Program-made: the position numbers and the translations under genes | Origin: Rossellomorea sp. SC111 | Lineage (GTDB): Bacteria > Bacillota > Bacilli > Bacillales > Bacillaceae_B | NCBI RefSeq assembly: GCF_024733565.1 | Contig: NZ_JANIOC010000004.1 | Coordinates: 249,640 to 313,639 of the forward strand | Length of the DNA stretch: 64,000 nt | Direction: 5' to 3' | Shown: piece after piece, positions 53,768 to 63,739 of the stretch | Position numbering within the stretch: the first letter of the stretch is position 1 | How the letters are laid out: each line of letters starts with the position of its first letter | Notes under the pieces: generated by a model | What the model was told of the DNA's origin: nothing | Database searches by the model: none | Seen by the model: the letters and a program-made list of their open reading frames with translations, nothing else

Positions 53768-54823
53768 TTATCTCTCACACGCCCAGTCATCTTTATCCCG
53801 GTCATGTTTCCGTGCATAAGCAGGATGATCCGCAGGGACTCCGTCCGGATAGACTTTTCTCAGTTCGGTACAGTTTTGATAAAACTCCTGTTGTTGAGTA
53901 GCCCCTGGTTCTTCCGTTGTTGCACTGGAGCTGGATTTAGGTGTGGCTGCTGTCGCTGTTTTCTTTCCTTCCTTTTGATCCAAGTCCCCTTTAGTCGTCC
54001 CATTTTCACCGTAAGCCCAGAGTCCTGTTTCATTCTCCCTTGCTTCCCGGGCGAATTTCACGAAATAGTCGCTGTATTTCACATCCGGATTGTAGGTGGA
54101 CGGCTCTGCATATCCGTTTAATACGAGGTCCGCATTGAACATTTTGGTACGGATTTCTTCTTCGCTCATATCATCCTTAGGGATCTCAAGCCAGATCAGG
54201 CGCAGGGAACGGTTGTACCGGTCCATTTCAGACACATCTTTTTGAAGCCAGACCGTTTTGCCTTCCAGCTTTTCGGTCGTGTAGTTGCTAGCTTCTTTTC
54301 CGTATTCTTCTGTTCTCGTTGTGGACTCGGGGGTGTTGACGCCGATGAACCGGACTTTTCTTCCATCCTTCAATTCGACTGTATCTCCGTCCACCACGCG
54401 GCTAACCAACACTTCTTCCAATCCGAATGAGTCGGCCAGTTCCTGCTGCTCTTTCTCCGCTTTTTCCTTTGCCGCCTTTTCTTCAGCCAGTTTCTTTTCT
54501 TCTTCTTCCTTGGCTTTCTTCTCTTCAGCCGCCTTCTGTTCTTCCTCTGCCTTCGCCTGCTGATCGGCTTCTTTCTCAGCCTGGGCATTGGTGTCTTTAT
54601 TCACTTCTTCTGATGGAGATCCACAGCCCCCGAGGATGATTCCCAGAATTCCGACCGTGATCAACCAGCCTGTGAACGCCCTCTTGCCTTTTCTCTTTTG
54701 AGAAGATTGATATAAGCTAAACGCCACGATCAATAATCCAACCCATGCTACAGGTGTAATCATCGCTAGAAGCATGGTGAAAACGATGGCAATGGCCACC
54801 ATGATCATATGTAATCCTTTCAT
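53768..54823 (-). CDS. Staphylococcal nuclease-like lipoprotein with excalibur domain
   Basis: 351 residues. Two hydrophobic segments lie at the N-terminus, the second ending in GIILGGCGSPS, a possible lipobox. A long Glu/Lys/Ala coiled linker (about 75-125) follows. The SNase domain shows VSRVVDGDTVELKDGRKVRF, IGVNTPEST and the NADLVLNGYAEPSTY segment. The C-terminus (NCTELRKVYPDGVPADHPAY, ending DRDKDDWACER) is an excalibur calcium-binding domain. It is a secreted or membrane-bound DNase/RNase. The ATG at 54823 has TATGGGGTG upstream. Confidence 0.93.
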   Translation of the reverse strand: MKGLHMIMVAIAIVFTMLLAMITPVAWVGLLIVAFSLYQSSQKRKGKRAFTGWLITVGILGIILGGCGSPSEEVNKDTNAQAEKEADQQAKAEEEQKAAEEKKAKEEEEKKLAEEKAAKEKAEKEQQELADSFGLEEVLVSRVVDGDTVELKDGRKVRFIGVNTPESTTRTEEYGKEASNYTTEKLEGKTVWLQKDVSEMDRYNRSLRLIWLEIPKDDMSEEEIRTKMFNADLVLNGYAEPSTYNPDVKYSDYFVKFAREARENETGLWAYGENGTTKGDLDQKEGKKTATAATPKSSSSATTEEPGATQQQEFYQNCTELRKVYPDGVPADHPAYARKHDRDKDDWACER

Positions 54824-54966
54824 TTCAGCACCCCATAATATTTTTTCGTTCAAACCCTCTGAATGACCGCTACATTTTTAACAGATTTGTATATTAATTG
54901 TAATACAAAAATTGCTTATTTATCAGATAATCTCGTAATTTAGTAAAGAATTTTCTGTTCCGGACA

Positions 54967-54998
54967 GAAAAAAAGCAGAAGCTTGACGCAGCTCCTGC
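54967..54998 (-). terminator. Terminator of the ter/yce operon
   Basis: Read on the minus strand, GCAGGAGCT pairs with AGCTTCTGC around a short loop and a run of seven T follows. It lies 17 bases after the telA stop. Confidence 0.88.
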
Positions 54999-55014
54999 AC
55001 TTTTCTGTATTCTC

Positions 55015-56106
55015 TTACTGCTGTTGAGTCACTTTTTTCATATTATCCTGAAGTTCCAAGATCCGGTTTGTACCCTCTTCACGCAGGCGTTTGTTCTCTT
55101 CTTCGATCGATTTCGTTTCCTGCAATCCTTTTACGATCGTATTCCAGGACTCTTCGATCGTTTCAATTTGAACGCTTGGTCTTCCGGCTAGTTTGGCAAT
55201 CTCGGTACTTTGATTGGCAATGTTTTGTGCATTCCGTTTCAGCATTTCATTGGTACGGCGATCCAGCTCGTTCATGGAATCGGCAACAAGCTTCTGGCGC
55301 TTGGCCGTGACGGCCTGGATGATACCGTTTTTGAAGATCGGGATCGTGATGATAAACGCAGAGTTGATCTTTCCGATTAGTTTCGTATTCCCGCGCTGCA
55401 GAAGACGAATTTGCGGTGCTGTCTGCAGGGCGACCATGCGGGCCAAGTCCAGGTCATATACGCGTTCTTCAAGGGTTTGGATGGCACTCTTTAACGTATC
55501 GAGTTCTAGTTGCGCCATCTGGTCCCCGTTCATCGCTTTTTGTTCATAACCCGGCAGCATGTTCTTCAGTTCGTCCAATTTGATTTGGCCGGCGACGACG
55601 TATTTTTCCAGCTCCATATAATATTGGATGTTGTTTTCATACATGTCTTCAAGCGTCATCGTGGATTTTGTCATTTCATCTTTGTACTTCGAGATTTCGA
55701 CGTGGACTTTCTCGATTTCGCCACCCAGTGTCTGGTATTTGCCAAAGATCTTTTCGATCATGTCGTTGCCCCGGTTGAACAGTTTACCTAAGAGGCCGAC
55801 TTTTTTCTCTTCGAAATCTTTCTTATCAAAGCGATCCATGATCTTTCCGAGCTGCTTCAGCATGGTCCCTGAGTCTGTGACTTCCGTTGTCCGCATCATG
55901 GACAGGATACGGTCTGAGAATTGGGAGATCTGCACAGCTGGCTCTTTCCCGAATTCCAACAGTTCCATTTGATTCTTCGTGTCCACTTGTTGGGATAGTC
56001 GGATGACTTCGGGATCCTGGCGAAGTTCCTTGCGGATGTCCTCAGCCTTTTTCTCTGTGATCACTTCATTGTTTTCAAGGGTTGCGACTCCTGTTTCGTT
56101 TACCAT
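55015..56106 (-). CDS. telA: TelA/YceH toxic-anion resistance protein
   Basis: 363 residues, helical, with KAEDIRKELRQDPEVIRLSQ, LFNRGNDMIEKIFGKYQT, MLPGYEQKAMNGDQMAQLEL and NSAFIITIPIFKNGIIQAVT, typical of TelA/KlaA (YceH in B. subtilis). It is linked genetically to tellurite and cell-wall stress tolerance; the biochemical role is unclear. AGGAGTG precedes the ATG. It is the last gene of the operon, 12 bases after yceG. Confidence 0.93.
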   Translation of the reverse strand: MVNETGVATLENNEVITEKKAEDIRKELRQDPEVIRLSQQVDTKNQMELLEFGKEPAVQISQFSDRILSMMRTTEVTDSGTMLKQLGKIMDRFDKKDFEEKKVGLLGKLFNRGNDMIEKIFGKYQTLGGEIEKVHVEISKYKDEMTKSTMTLEDMYENNIQYYMELEKYVVAGQIKLDELKNMLPGYEQKAMNGDQMAQLELDTLKSAIQTLEERVYDLDLARMVALQTAPQIRLLQRGNTKLIGKINSAFIITIPIFKNGIIQAVTAKRQKLVADSMNELDRRTNEMLKRNAQNIANQSTEIAKLAGRPSVQIETIEESWNTIVKGLQETKSIEEENKRLREEGTNRILELQDNMKKVTQQQ

Positions 56107-56118
56107 ATTTCTTCACTC

Positions 56119-57738
56119 CTATTTATGGGATTTGATTGTGTTGAAAATCCTTCTAACAAACGAAGGTTCTTTAAACTCAAGCTCAAATGACATTTCCTCC
56201 AGCCAGTGGGTATCGAATACATTGGACTCGATAAATTGCTCGATGCAATTATGTCCCGGCGGATTATAGACCGCGATATCGGCTCCCAGTTCATTAAAGA
56301 AGAGGAGCCTTGCTGCATCCGAACGGGACAGCATGCCATTCATTTCATTATTGAAGAGAACGAGCTTCGGAACATCCTGTGAATAATCAAACTTCTGTAT
56401 CAGTTTCAAATCTTCCATGGAAAGATCTGTCGCTTGAGTGAATAGATAAAGTTGTACGTCCTCCGTTCGTTCATGATTCAACGGGAGGAGCCGTGGACTT
56501 TCGCACATTTTCGAGATCACATGAGCGATGGCCCGCTGTACTCCTTCAGGAAGATGCTTATATTGCCACCAGTTGCCGGTCATCATTTTCTCCACATCAA
56601 GCGTTCCGTCACTCCCCATGGAATGCTGATAATGGAAGGTATGATTGGCTTTCACTTCCGTTGTGAACGGAAAACGCTGAATCAACACCGCATTCTTGTC
56701 TTCTACCAAACTATGTAAACGGCTCCAGTACTCCTTGTGGTTCTCTGAAACCCCCATAATTTTGGCGAAAATGGCCGGAATCTCCACTTCCTGCTTTGTG
56801 GCTTTGAAGTTCGGCCGGACGAATGCTTTCTCTTTACTGATGAGAAACAGTTCATCATACGTGGTTTTCAGGGTGACCGAGGTAGGCAGACTGTTGCGGA
56901 ATTGCCATGGTTTATACAGTTGCGACCCGTCATGAAACAACACATCATTCATTTCCTGGGTGGCACGGTAGGCCACAGTCGACTGACGATCCGGTTTCTC
57001 AGTCGGGAACGGCTCCAATTCCCCATTGGTTGGGTTATGTACGACTTTGGAGAATGTTTCATCCGGATCCAGATCCGCAAACTGGTCCTTTCCCCCGGGA
57101 TGGAAGATCAGGACATCACACCCGATGGTCATCAGGTAATAAAGAAAGTACAACTGGCTCTTCGTTGCGTCCCCGTACCAAATGATCCGGGGCATTTCAA
57201 CTTCGGGATCGAGCTCTTTCAGCCATGGGTCCAGGTGGTTCCACGACCATTTCACCACATCCACCAACACTCTTCGGAAATCGGGACTGCCCAAACCGCC
57301 GGGATGCTTTTTCTCAAATGTGGCGAGCACCGAAATAAGGGATTGTCTCAGCAGTCTGTGAAACTGCTGGTTGGAATGACTGGGAATAAGTCGCTCCCCT
57401 TCCATGAACGCGACAATCCGGTTGACGGAAAGCCCTTTTTCTTTCTGATTGATCATAATGATCTTCTGAACACGCTGAAACATGTCTTGTGAGATTTCTT
57501 TATTTAATTCCTCACTTAAAACATGAACCCCATCGGAAGAATATAGTTCATAGAGGGAGAGATAATAATCCGTTTCATCATAACCAATCCCCACGATCCT
57601 TCCGGTGACCTGGCAAAAGGTCAGTTGTTCATTTTTTTCATAAGGAGTTCGTTCATTCAGTTTTTTATATAGAGTAAGTTTCCATTTATCTGAGTCAATC
57701 TCTGCCTGAGTTATATGGATACTGGAATAATCACTCAT
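56119..57738 (-). CDS. yceG: YceG-family stress protein
   Basis: 539 residues related to B. subtilis YceG, a member of ter-type stress loci. Segments seen are WYGDATKSQLYFLYYLMTIG, DVLIFHPGGKDQFADLDPDE, and later AARLLFFNELGADIAVYNPP with CIEQFIESNVFDTHWLEEM. The repeated 'VLIFxPGG / AVYNPPG' pattern suggests two related Rossmann-like halves. Its activity is unknown. The ATG at 57738 follows GAGGGGTG. Confidence 0.85.
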   Translation of the reverse strand: MSDYSSIHITQAEIDSDKWKLTLYKKLNERTPYEKNEQLTFCQVTGRIVGIGYDETDYYLSLYELYSSDGVHVLSEELNKEISQDMFQRVQKIIMINQKEKGLSVNRIVAFMEGERLIPSHSNQQFHRLLRQSLISVLATFEKKHPGGLGSPDFRRVLVDVVKWSWNHLDPWLKELDPEVEMPRIIWYGDATKSQLYFLYYLMTIGCDVLIFHPGGKDQFADLDPDETFSKVVHNPTNGELEPFPTEKPDRQSTVAYRATQEMNDVLFHDGSQLYKPWQFRNSLPTSVTLKTTYDELFLISKEKAFVRPNFKATKQEVEIPAIFAKIMGVSENHKEYWSRLHSLVEDKNAVLIQRFPFTTEVKANHTFHYQHSMGSDGTLDVEKMMTGNWWQYKHLPEGVQRAIAHVISKMCESPRLLPLNHERTEDVQLYLFTQATDLSMEDLKLIQKFDYSQDVPKLVLFNNEMNGMLSRSDAARLLFFNELGADIAVYNPPGHNCIEQFIESNVFDTHWLEEMSFELEFKEPSFVRRIFNTIKSHK

Positions 57739-57816
57739 GATGTCACCCCTCAAACTAACTTTTTTCAAAAGGCCATCTCCTTCGTGCCAGCCGGTGACCT
57801 TCCATATACTGCTTCC

Positions 57817-58620
57817 TTAACGCTTGGCCCCTACATTCCGATAGCGGCTTTGTACGCTTTCGACGATTTCCTCTGATGCTTTGATTCCAGCCTCTTGGGT
57901 CTTATTGAACGCAAGAGAATCCTCCACAACCTCTCCGTGAAGAGGCGCTATCCCATACGTCCCATTCGTGATCAGCCCCGCGTCCAGTATGGAATCACCT
58001 GCCGTATAGATGTCACTCAATCCCAACTCGTCACGTAAATGGTGAACGGCTGTCCATTTATTGAGGATCTTTGGAATAAAATAAAGCTTTCTTCCCTGAA
58101 GCGACACTTGCCATCCTAAATGGTCTGAAAGCTCTCTTAACTCTATGAACCGATCAGGAGAAAATCGTTCCGTATCAAGGATGAGATAAAAAAACATCCC
58201 ATCACCCGGTTTGATTTTCTTGATCCATTTAGAATCGTCGAGGGCCGCTACTTTCTTTATCATTTCTTCAAGGGGAGTGGAATGTTGAAGCAGTTCCTGG
58301 ACATGAAGCGTCCATTCCTTCCATACCGCACCCCTCTTCAAGATCGTCCCCCCATTGCTGGTGATGGCATACTCTGGCACGATGTCCTCTTGAAACAACC
58401 GGATCCTCTTGTATTGTTCGATCGTCCTCGTTGTGACGGGGATAAAGAACATATCCTCATTGATCTGCTTCAGGATCGCCTTAGTGGTTGGTGAAATATA
58501 GGAAACGGGTTTCCCGTCCAGAAGCTCAATGCACTCCTCGGTACCGTCTGCTCCATATGCTGCAAGCATTCTTTGTGAGAAAATCAGGGTGCGGTCCAGA
58601 TCACTGGCAAATGCGTTCAT
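57817..58620 (-). CDS. HAD-family phosphatase of the ter operon
   Basis: 267 residues. The HAD motif I is FASDLDRTLIFS (DxD), motif II is FIPVTTRT, and the C-terminal motif with GLSDIYTAGDSILDAGLI supplies the late acidic residues; the Cof-type cap lies between. Ter-associated HAD enzymes were proposed to dephosphorylate a nucleoside-like product. The start overlaps the StiP gene stop by ATGA. Confidence 0.88.
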   Translation of the reverse strand: MNAFASDLDRTLIFSQRMLAAYGADGTEECIELLDGKPVSYISPTTKAILKQINEDMFFIPVTTRTIEQYKRIRLFQEDIVPEYAITSNGGTILKRGAVWKEWTLHVQELLQHSTPLEEMIKKVAALDDSKWIKKIKPGDGMFFYLILDTERFSPDRFIELRELSDHLGWQVSLQGRKLYFIPKILNKWTAVHHLRDELGLSDIYTAGDSILDAGLITNGTYGIAPLHGEVVEDSLAFNKTQEAGIKASEEIVESVQSRYRNVGAKR

Positions 58621-59726
58621 TTCTTATCGTCCATTTGTTTGATCAGGCCGCAGCAGCTGTAGGACATGTCAGTGTATTCTTCAACCGGAACCCCTCTGTC
58701 CCTTGCAAGCATGAGGATATGCTCAAGATAATGCTTTTTCCCGGGATTGATCAAGATCTTCCACGGCACCCTTCTCAATAGGACGCGTGTCGTTTCCCCA
58801 ACGCCGGGCTTGATATGGTTGATATCATCAATATGGAATTCCTCCTGGATTCGTCTCACCGATCTCAAGCCTTCCCAGTTCATGTCAGTATGGTTTTCCC
58901 GCAGCTCGGCAAGCCTGGATTCCACTCTTGACGATATCCCCACAAATTCAGACGAAATCGTATCCACATAGAAAATGGAAAGATCATCCTGTGACAATTC
59001 CTTGTAATATTTTGCCCCGTGGAAATCATCCGGACCAATCAGGGAGCTATTCAATACGGTACGGCTCACAAGTCCCGAAACCGTTGAATTCAGGCAGGCA
59101 CTCGGAATCAGGAAATCATCCCGTGTCCCGTATAGATTCGAGCAATGACCGGGGTCGGCCAGGACGGCGAGATCGGAGGAAAGGTCTGTGCCATGCTTCT
59201 CGTTGTAGCGGCTGATGGAATCCGTCAGTTCTTTCGTGATTGCACCCTTTCCCGTCCATCCGTCCACAAACACCACATTTTCTTCAGGGTGTTGCTCCAG
59301 GATGAAGGCAAGGGCATTTTCGTCGATGCCTCGTCCCCTGACAATGGAAATACTGTAATGGGGTACCGTCACTCCATACTTGAATTCAATATATCTTTTC
59401 ATCAGAACACCTATAGGCGTGCCTGCCCTCGCCAGACTAGAGAGGACGATGCCCAACCCACGTGAGTGCACGATTTGTTCCGCGGCAAGGGCTACATATA
59501 AAGCGATATCCTTCTTCGTTTTTTCCAAAGAATCATGGAAGAGCCTGATATAGTCTTCGGAAGGCTGATATTCGACTGGAAGCATCTCGGAATAATGGAC
59601 CCCGTTCTGGATTGCCCGTTCCCGTTCGAGCGTACCCTTTTCGATATCGGCCCCTGACAGATCCTTCAGCAGGAATATCACGTCTTCCTTTGCATAACTG
59701 CCCAGATCATCCATCGTTTTATTCAC
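58617..59726 (-). CDS. StiP-like cysteine protease / PELOTA-domain protein
   Basis: 369 residues of the family annotated as cysteine protease StiP in ter operons. Conserved blocks are VALAAEQIVHSRGLGIVLSS, LARAGTPIGVLMKRYI, VVFVDGWTGKGAITKEL and GPDDFHGAKYY, with a C-terminal VEEYTDMSYSCCGLIKQMD. The domain assignment rests on memory of the family. I prefer GTG 59726, which puts GGAGG seven bases upstream; the nearby ATG at 59732 is too close. It overlaps the phosphoribosyltransferase stop by eight bases. Confidence 0.82.
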   Translation of the reverse strand: MNKTMDDLGSYAKEDVIFLLKDLSGADIEKGTLERERAIQNGVHYSEMLPVEYQPSEDYIRLFHDSLEKTKKDIALYVALAAEQIVHSRGLGIVLSSLARAGTPIGVLMKRYIEFKYGVTVPHYSISIVRGRGIDENALAFILEQHPEENVVFVDGWTGKGAITKELTDSISRYNEKHGTDLSSDLAVLADPGHCSNLYGTRDDFLIPSACLNSTVSGLVSRTVLNSSLIGPDDFHGAKYYKELSQDDLSIFYVDTISSEFVGISSRVESRLAELRENHTDMNWEGLRSVRRIQEEFHIDDINHIKPGVGETTRVLLRRVPWKILINPGKKHYLEHILMLARDRGVPVEEYTDMSYSCCGLIKQMDDKK

Positions 59727-61098
59727 CGTCATCCCTCCTTTCCCTTGTGGAAAACATGACGACATTCAATGTCCCGATGCCTCTGTCTTTCGCCAATTGT
59801 TTGATTGCTCGCAGCGATTCCTCTGACACTTCTTTTTCAAAGAAAAGGAACAGTTCATCATACTCATCCCGAGGGATATTGTAGACGTAATGAACCACCG
59901 AGTCGTCCTCAGGATTCATGAAGGAGAAACCGTTCTGAATCGCATACCCCGGCCTCTCTATTGGAAAAATCGGACTTCTGGTCGTGGAGTGATAAAGTAC
60001 TCCGTCCCCCATCAGAGAAGCGATCTTCATCGGCAGATACATCATTTCCCCTGTACCGAGACAGAGGGTCTTGTTCCCTTTTCGATTCCGTTTCAAATAG
60101 GCGGCAGCTTTGGCACAGGCATCGTCCACACCCTCTTTATGATTATGGGAGATCCCGAACCTCCCTGTCTCCATGATGTAAGGAATCCCGTCTTTTTCAT
60201 AAGGCGTCGGGGTGAAAATCGGTGTTAGGTCCAACCTTTCAACGGAAAGCTCCGTCTCCCGATGATTCGGCTGATAATCATACTCCGCTTCCTCCATGGT
60301 CTCCCCGGAGAAAAGGATTTGACCCGACAAGAGAGAAGTCGTATGGATCTTCACTCCCAGTTCTCTTTCCAACTGAAGGAACCGTTCTCTATTGTCATCC
60401 GAGCGCCAATCTAAAATGGATACGACAGCATACTGTTCACGTGGGAATTTGGAATGGATATCCCTGATGATATTAAGCGCCGTCTTACCCGTGGTCATTT
60501 CATCATCGATCAGTACGATGGGCTTTTTGTTCTGAATGCGATCTTCGTCAATGTAGCAAAATTGATTGACCGCATGTGAATGCTCTTCTTTGAAATTTAA
60601 CAGTGGTGCGAAATCATTGATCTCTTCCCTGGTTGTATGGATATATTCTGCCTGCCCGATACAGTCAAAAAAGGCATGCCCCAATGAAGTGGCAGTTTCA
60701 GCAAACCCGATGATCAGGGGATTCTCGGGTAAGTCCAGCCTTAAACTGGACAGGTGACTATAGGCACCCTCGATTTCCAGAGGATCTTCAGAGAAACATC
60801 CATTGAGGATGGAGTCTTTCTCGTTCACGCTTTCACCCGTGATCTGTTCGTAATACTCGATCGCAAGCATTCCCGATGTGAGCAGGGACTGCGTGGGCAC
60901 TAGCGGCAAATGTTTTCCTAAGAGCCTGCTGACAAAAAGGAACCCCCTCTTCTTATTCACCCTTGCTGCCATGATGAATAAGTCGTCTACCCGGAGGTTC
61001 AGGGGGTTTTCCAACACCTCTATATCAATGGCCATATTGGGTAACAGTTGAAGTTTGTGCTGTGTCTGACAGTAAGTCGATGTAGTTGTGGTTTTCAT
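59719..61098 (-). CDS. Phosphoribosyltransferase of the ter operon
   Basis: 459 residues. The PRPP-binding loop is clear in KPIVLIDDEMTTGKTALNII. The first half also has NPLIIGFAETATSLGHAFFD. The C-terminal half contains GTGEMMYLPMKIASLMGDGV and FSFMNPEDDSVVHYVYNIP, typical of the TRSP domain that accompanies these enzymes. It was proposed to make a nucleoside-like metabolite. ATG 61098 has GGGGTG upstream but overlaps the previous gene by 74 bases; ATG 61035 is an alternative without a ribosome site. Confidence 0.88.
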   Translation of the reverse strand: MKTTTTSTYCQTQHKLQLLPNMAIDIEVLENPLNLRVDDLFIMAARVNKKRGFLFVSRLLGKHLPLVPTQSLLTSGMLAIEYYEQITGESVNEKDSILNGCFSEDPLEIEGAYSHLSSLRLDLPENPLIIGFAETATSLGHAFFDCIGQAEYIHTTREEINDFAPLLNFKEEHSHAVNQFCYIDEDRIQNKKPIVLIDDEMTTGKTALNIIRDIHSKFPREQYAVVSILDWRSDDNRERFLQLERELGVKIHTTSLLSGQILFSGETMEEAEYDYQPNHRETELSVERLDLTPIFTPTPYEKDGIPYIMETGRFGISHNHKEGVDDACAKAAAYLKRNRKGNKTLCLGTGEMMYLPMKIASLMGDGVLYHSTTRSPIFPIERPGYAIQNGFSFMNPEDDSVVHYVYNIPRDEYDELFLFFEKEVSEESLRAIKQLAKDRGIGTLNVVMFSTRERRDDGE

Positions 61099-62233
61099 TG
61101 TACACCCCGTAAATCGTTGATTTTCTCAGTACTTTCTGAGCCCATAAATAATGGGGTTTGATTTCATTCATTCTATTGGAGTATTCGCTTTTCATCACTC
61201 CAACCTTTCCATTCACACCCTCCGTAATGGACAAGGCATCCAGATAATCCTCTTTCGAAACGGCATTCAGGCTTTCGACAATTTTAATGTGACTCGGATG
61301 AATGACCGTCTTCCCATTCAGTCCATTGGCGAGGTCCAATAACGTTTCCTTGATTAACCCATCGTGGTACTCACTCAATAACTGAGACCTGAACCGTAAA
61401 CCTTCATCACCATAGGACTCCCTAAATGGAGACTGTCGCAGCTCAGGTTTCATGATCCTTGAAGAGGCATGCTCGAAATATTCCCAGACAGGACCGGAGA
61501 TGGTGTATTCCCTGCCGAAGTAGTTGAGCACATCGATGATAAAATCCTTCACAAGCGAAATATCATAAATCGTCGTATGACAGTTGCGCCGGACTCCGTA
61601 AAGGCCGCAAAGATCGGTGGCACCGATGCGGAGATTCAGGATGTGCTCCTTATAGGAGTGAAGGAGTTTCTTGATTTCGGATAAGTGGCTGTACCGGGTC
61701 TCTTTCTCCAGGAGGTCGGATGTTTCAAAGATCGGCATCCCGTATAACCTAGCCCCGGTAGCCTTTCCGGCTTGAATCATCTGTTCCAAATACGAAGAAG
61801 CATTGTCCAGTGAAAACTTAGGAAACACAAATCCGGTCAAACAGTCGATGGCCTCTCCCAGCTCGCTGCTGATAGTGGAGATTTGCTCAGGTGATCGTAC
61901 ACGAAGAAAGATCAAGGGGAGATCTGATGTAGACAGTCTTCCATTTTGTAAAGACTCATATATCGATTGGAGATGGTGGATCACCATTCTTTCTGCCTGC
62001 TCTACTTCACTGTCAGCGATGCTATCCTCCAGACACAGAACCATCGAACATAATTCTGGATACTTTCTCCCGCTGACCAGGTCTGAAATATCTGTCCTAG
62101 TCGCCGGCATATACAAAGTGGCTCCCAGGCTGTATTCCAGGAGTTCTTTAGGTGAATCTTTTGTAATATTCGCAGGTTTAACATAAAAAACCCCTGCTGT
62201 TTGCAGAGCGGATAAATAACTAAAATGCCTCAT
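61025..62233 (-). CDS. HpcH/HpaI aldolase / citrate lyase-like protein of the ter operon
   Basis: 402 residues with the CitE-like TIM-barrel pattern: LGATLYMPATRTDI, the MVLCLEDSIADSEVEQAERM acidic metal site, LIFLRVRSPEQI (Arg), GFVFPKFS, and NLRIGATDLCGLYGVRRN. It belongs to the ter-cluster branch of the family. The substrate is unknown; it may prepare a small acid for the product made by the neighbouring phosphoribosyltransferase. The ATG at 62233 has GAGGTG upstream, preferred over a longer frame that would run into terC. Confidence 0.85.
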   Translation of the reverse strand: MRHFSYLSALQTAGVFYVKPANITKDSPKELLEYSLGATLYMPATRTDISDLVSGRKYPELCSMVLCLEDSIADSEVEQAERMVIHHLQSIYESLQNGRLSTSDLPLIFLRVRSPEQISTISSELGEAIDCLTGFVFPKFSLDNASSYLEQMIQAGKATGARLYGMPIFETSDLLEKETRYSHLSEIKKLLHSYKEHILNLRIGATDLCGLYGVRRNCHTTIYDISLVKDFIIDVLNYFGREYTISGPVWEYFEHASSRIMKPELRQSPFRESYGDEGLRFRSQLLSEYHDGLIKETLLDLANGLNGKTVIHPSHIKIVESLNAVSKEDYLDALSITEGVNGKVGVMKSEYSNRMNEIKPHYLWAQKVLRKSTIYGVYNENHNYIDLLSDTAQTSTVTQYGH

Positions 62234-62288
62234 GTCGTACACCTCATATTTAGAAAAAAGAAGGAGATTCGGAGTCTCCTTCTTTTCA

Positions 62289-63077
62289 TTATTCTTCTTT
62301 TGAAGCTGCTGTCTGCTCGCTGGCAACCATTCTTCTGGACTTGTTGATGTAATGAACGACAAATGTCGCAAGAAATGCCCCTATCAATATAACAAAGAAC
62401 ACCATATGATCCAGATGGAATCCGAAGATACTGGCAAACATTTTCGCCGAAATCAACCCGATCAGAATGAACGCAGTCGTTTCAAACTCCGGGAACTTAT
62501 CGATTAATTTCAAGAAAACACCTGCAACGGTACGCATCATCAGAATTCCGATCATACCACCGATCAGTAACACCCACACCTGATCTGAAATCGCGAATGC
62601 TGCAAGGATCGAGTCCACACTGAACGTGATATCGACCATCTCAACGGTAAAGACCGTTGCCCAGAACATCCCGATCGTACGGACCAGCCATCCTTCTTTA
62701 TTGAATTCCTTCGCTTCGTCTTCATCACCGCCGCTATTCTTCTTGCGGAAGAAGTCAATCACGATCCAGGCAAGGTACGCAGCACCGATCACTTTAACGA
62801 ATGTAAATTTAACTAAGTACACACCTACTCCAATAAATAAGAAACGGAAGAAATAGGCTCCGAACAATCCGTACATCAGTGCTCTTTTTCGTTGTTTTTC
62901 AGGTAAGTGTTTGACTAATATCGCCAATACAAGGGCATTATCCGCTGATAACAATCCCTCAATGACGACCAGTGAACCAATCAATCCCCAGGCTACCGGG
63001 TCGGTTAACACTTCTCCCCACATTTCAAAGTCAAAAAACATGGCATACGTCGAAAGTATTTGTTGTATAATTTCCAA
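62289..63077 (-). CDS. yceF: TerC-family membrane protein (YceF-like)
   Basis: 262 residues with about seven membrane helices and the TerC acidic metal motifs: IEGLLSADNALVLAILV in the second helix and FTVEMVDITFSVDSILAAFA in the middle. TerC proteins are linked to tellurite tolerance and to Mn2+ export or metal loading of secreted proteins. It lies between terD and the lyase gene in the same direction. Confidence 0.94.
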   Translation of the reverse strand: MEIIQQILSTYAMFFDFEMWGEVLTDPVAWGLIGSLVVIEGLLSADNALVLAILVKHLPEKQRKRALMYGLFGAYFFRFLFIGVGVYLVKFTFVKVIGAAYLAWIVIDFFRKKNSGGDEDEAKEFNKEGWLVRTIGMFWATVFTVEMVDITFSVDSILAAFAISDQVWVLLIGGMIGILMMRTVAGVFLKLIDKFPEFETTAFILIGLISAKMFASIFGFHLDHMVFFVILIGAFLATFVVHYINKSRRMVASEQTAASKEE

Positions 63078-63120
63078 TTAATGATCCTCCTAAAGCTAAA
63101 ACCCCAAGTTTCAGCTTGCT

Positions 63121-63699
63121 TTAAACCTGCAAACCATAATTACGGCATAAGTCTGCCAATCCGCCGGAAAATCCACTGCCAATGGCATTGAACTTCCATT
63201 CATTCCCGTGTCTGTACAGCTCACAAATGACCACCGATGTTTCAATGGAGAAATCTTCTCCTAAATCAAAACGAAGTAACTCGTTATCGGTTGCATCGTC
63301 CACCAAACGGACGAATGCATTCGACACTTGTCCAAAGTTCTGACGGCGCGCATCGGCATCATGGATGGTCACCGTGATTCCAATCTTATGAACATAGGAA
63401 GGAATCTTGGAGAAATCCACGATCAGCTGCTCATCGTCACCCTCTCCCTCTCCTGTCAGATTATCACCTGTATGTATAACAGATTCAGAAGGGTGGGATA
63501 AATTGTTGTAGAAAATGAAATCCTGGTCGTTGACACATTTATCATTCTCATCCACCAGGAACGCAGAAGCATCCAAGTCGAAATCATGCCCGCCTTGGTA
63601 TTTATTTGTATCCCATCCAAGACCGATGACGGCTCTTTTCAATCCGGGATTGGTTTTGGTCAAATCGATTCTTTGACCTTTTGATAACTGAATAGCCAT
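63121..63699 (-). CDS. TerD-family protein (YceE/YceD-like)
   Basis: 192 residues: [20 protein letters not shown], the double calcium-binding [17 protein letters not shown], the [17 protein letters not shown] loop, [20 protein letters not shown] and a C-terminal [19 protein letters not shown]. TerD proteins are small calcium-binding stress proteins that gather at the membrane. The ATG at 63699 has GGAGAGATGAAT ahead. Confidence 0.95.
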   Translation of the reverse strand: MAIQLSKGQRIDLTKTNPGLKRAVIGLGWDTNKYQGGHDFDLDASAFLVDENDKCVNDQDFIFYNNLSHPSESVIHTGDNLTGEGEGDDEQLIVDFSKIPSYVHKIGITVTIHDADARRQNFGQVSNAFVRLVDDATDNELLRFDLGEDFSIETSVVICELYRHGNEWKFNAIGSGFSGGLADLCRNYGLQV

Positions 63700-63739
63700 A
63701 TTCATCTCTCCAATCATGATTCATAGAGTGATATCTTAC

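Noticed and set aside
56902..57492. A 196-codon plus-strand frame opposite yceG
   Set aside because: It is antisense to a conserved gene and has no recognisable domain or ribosome-binding site.
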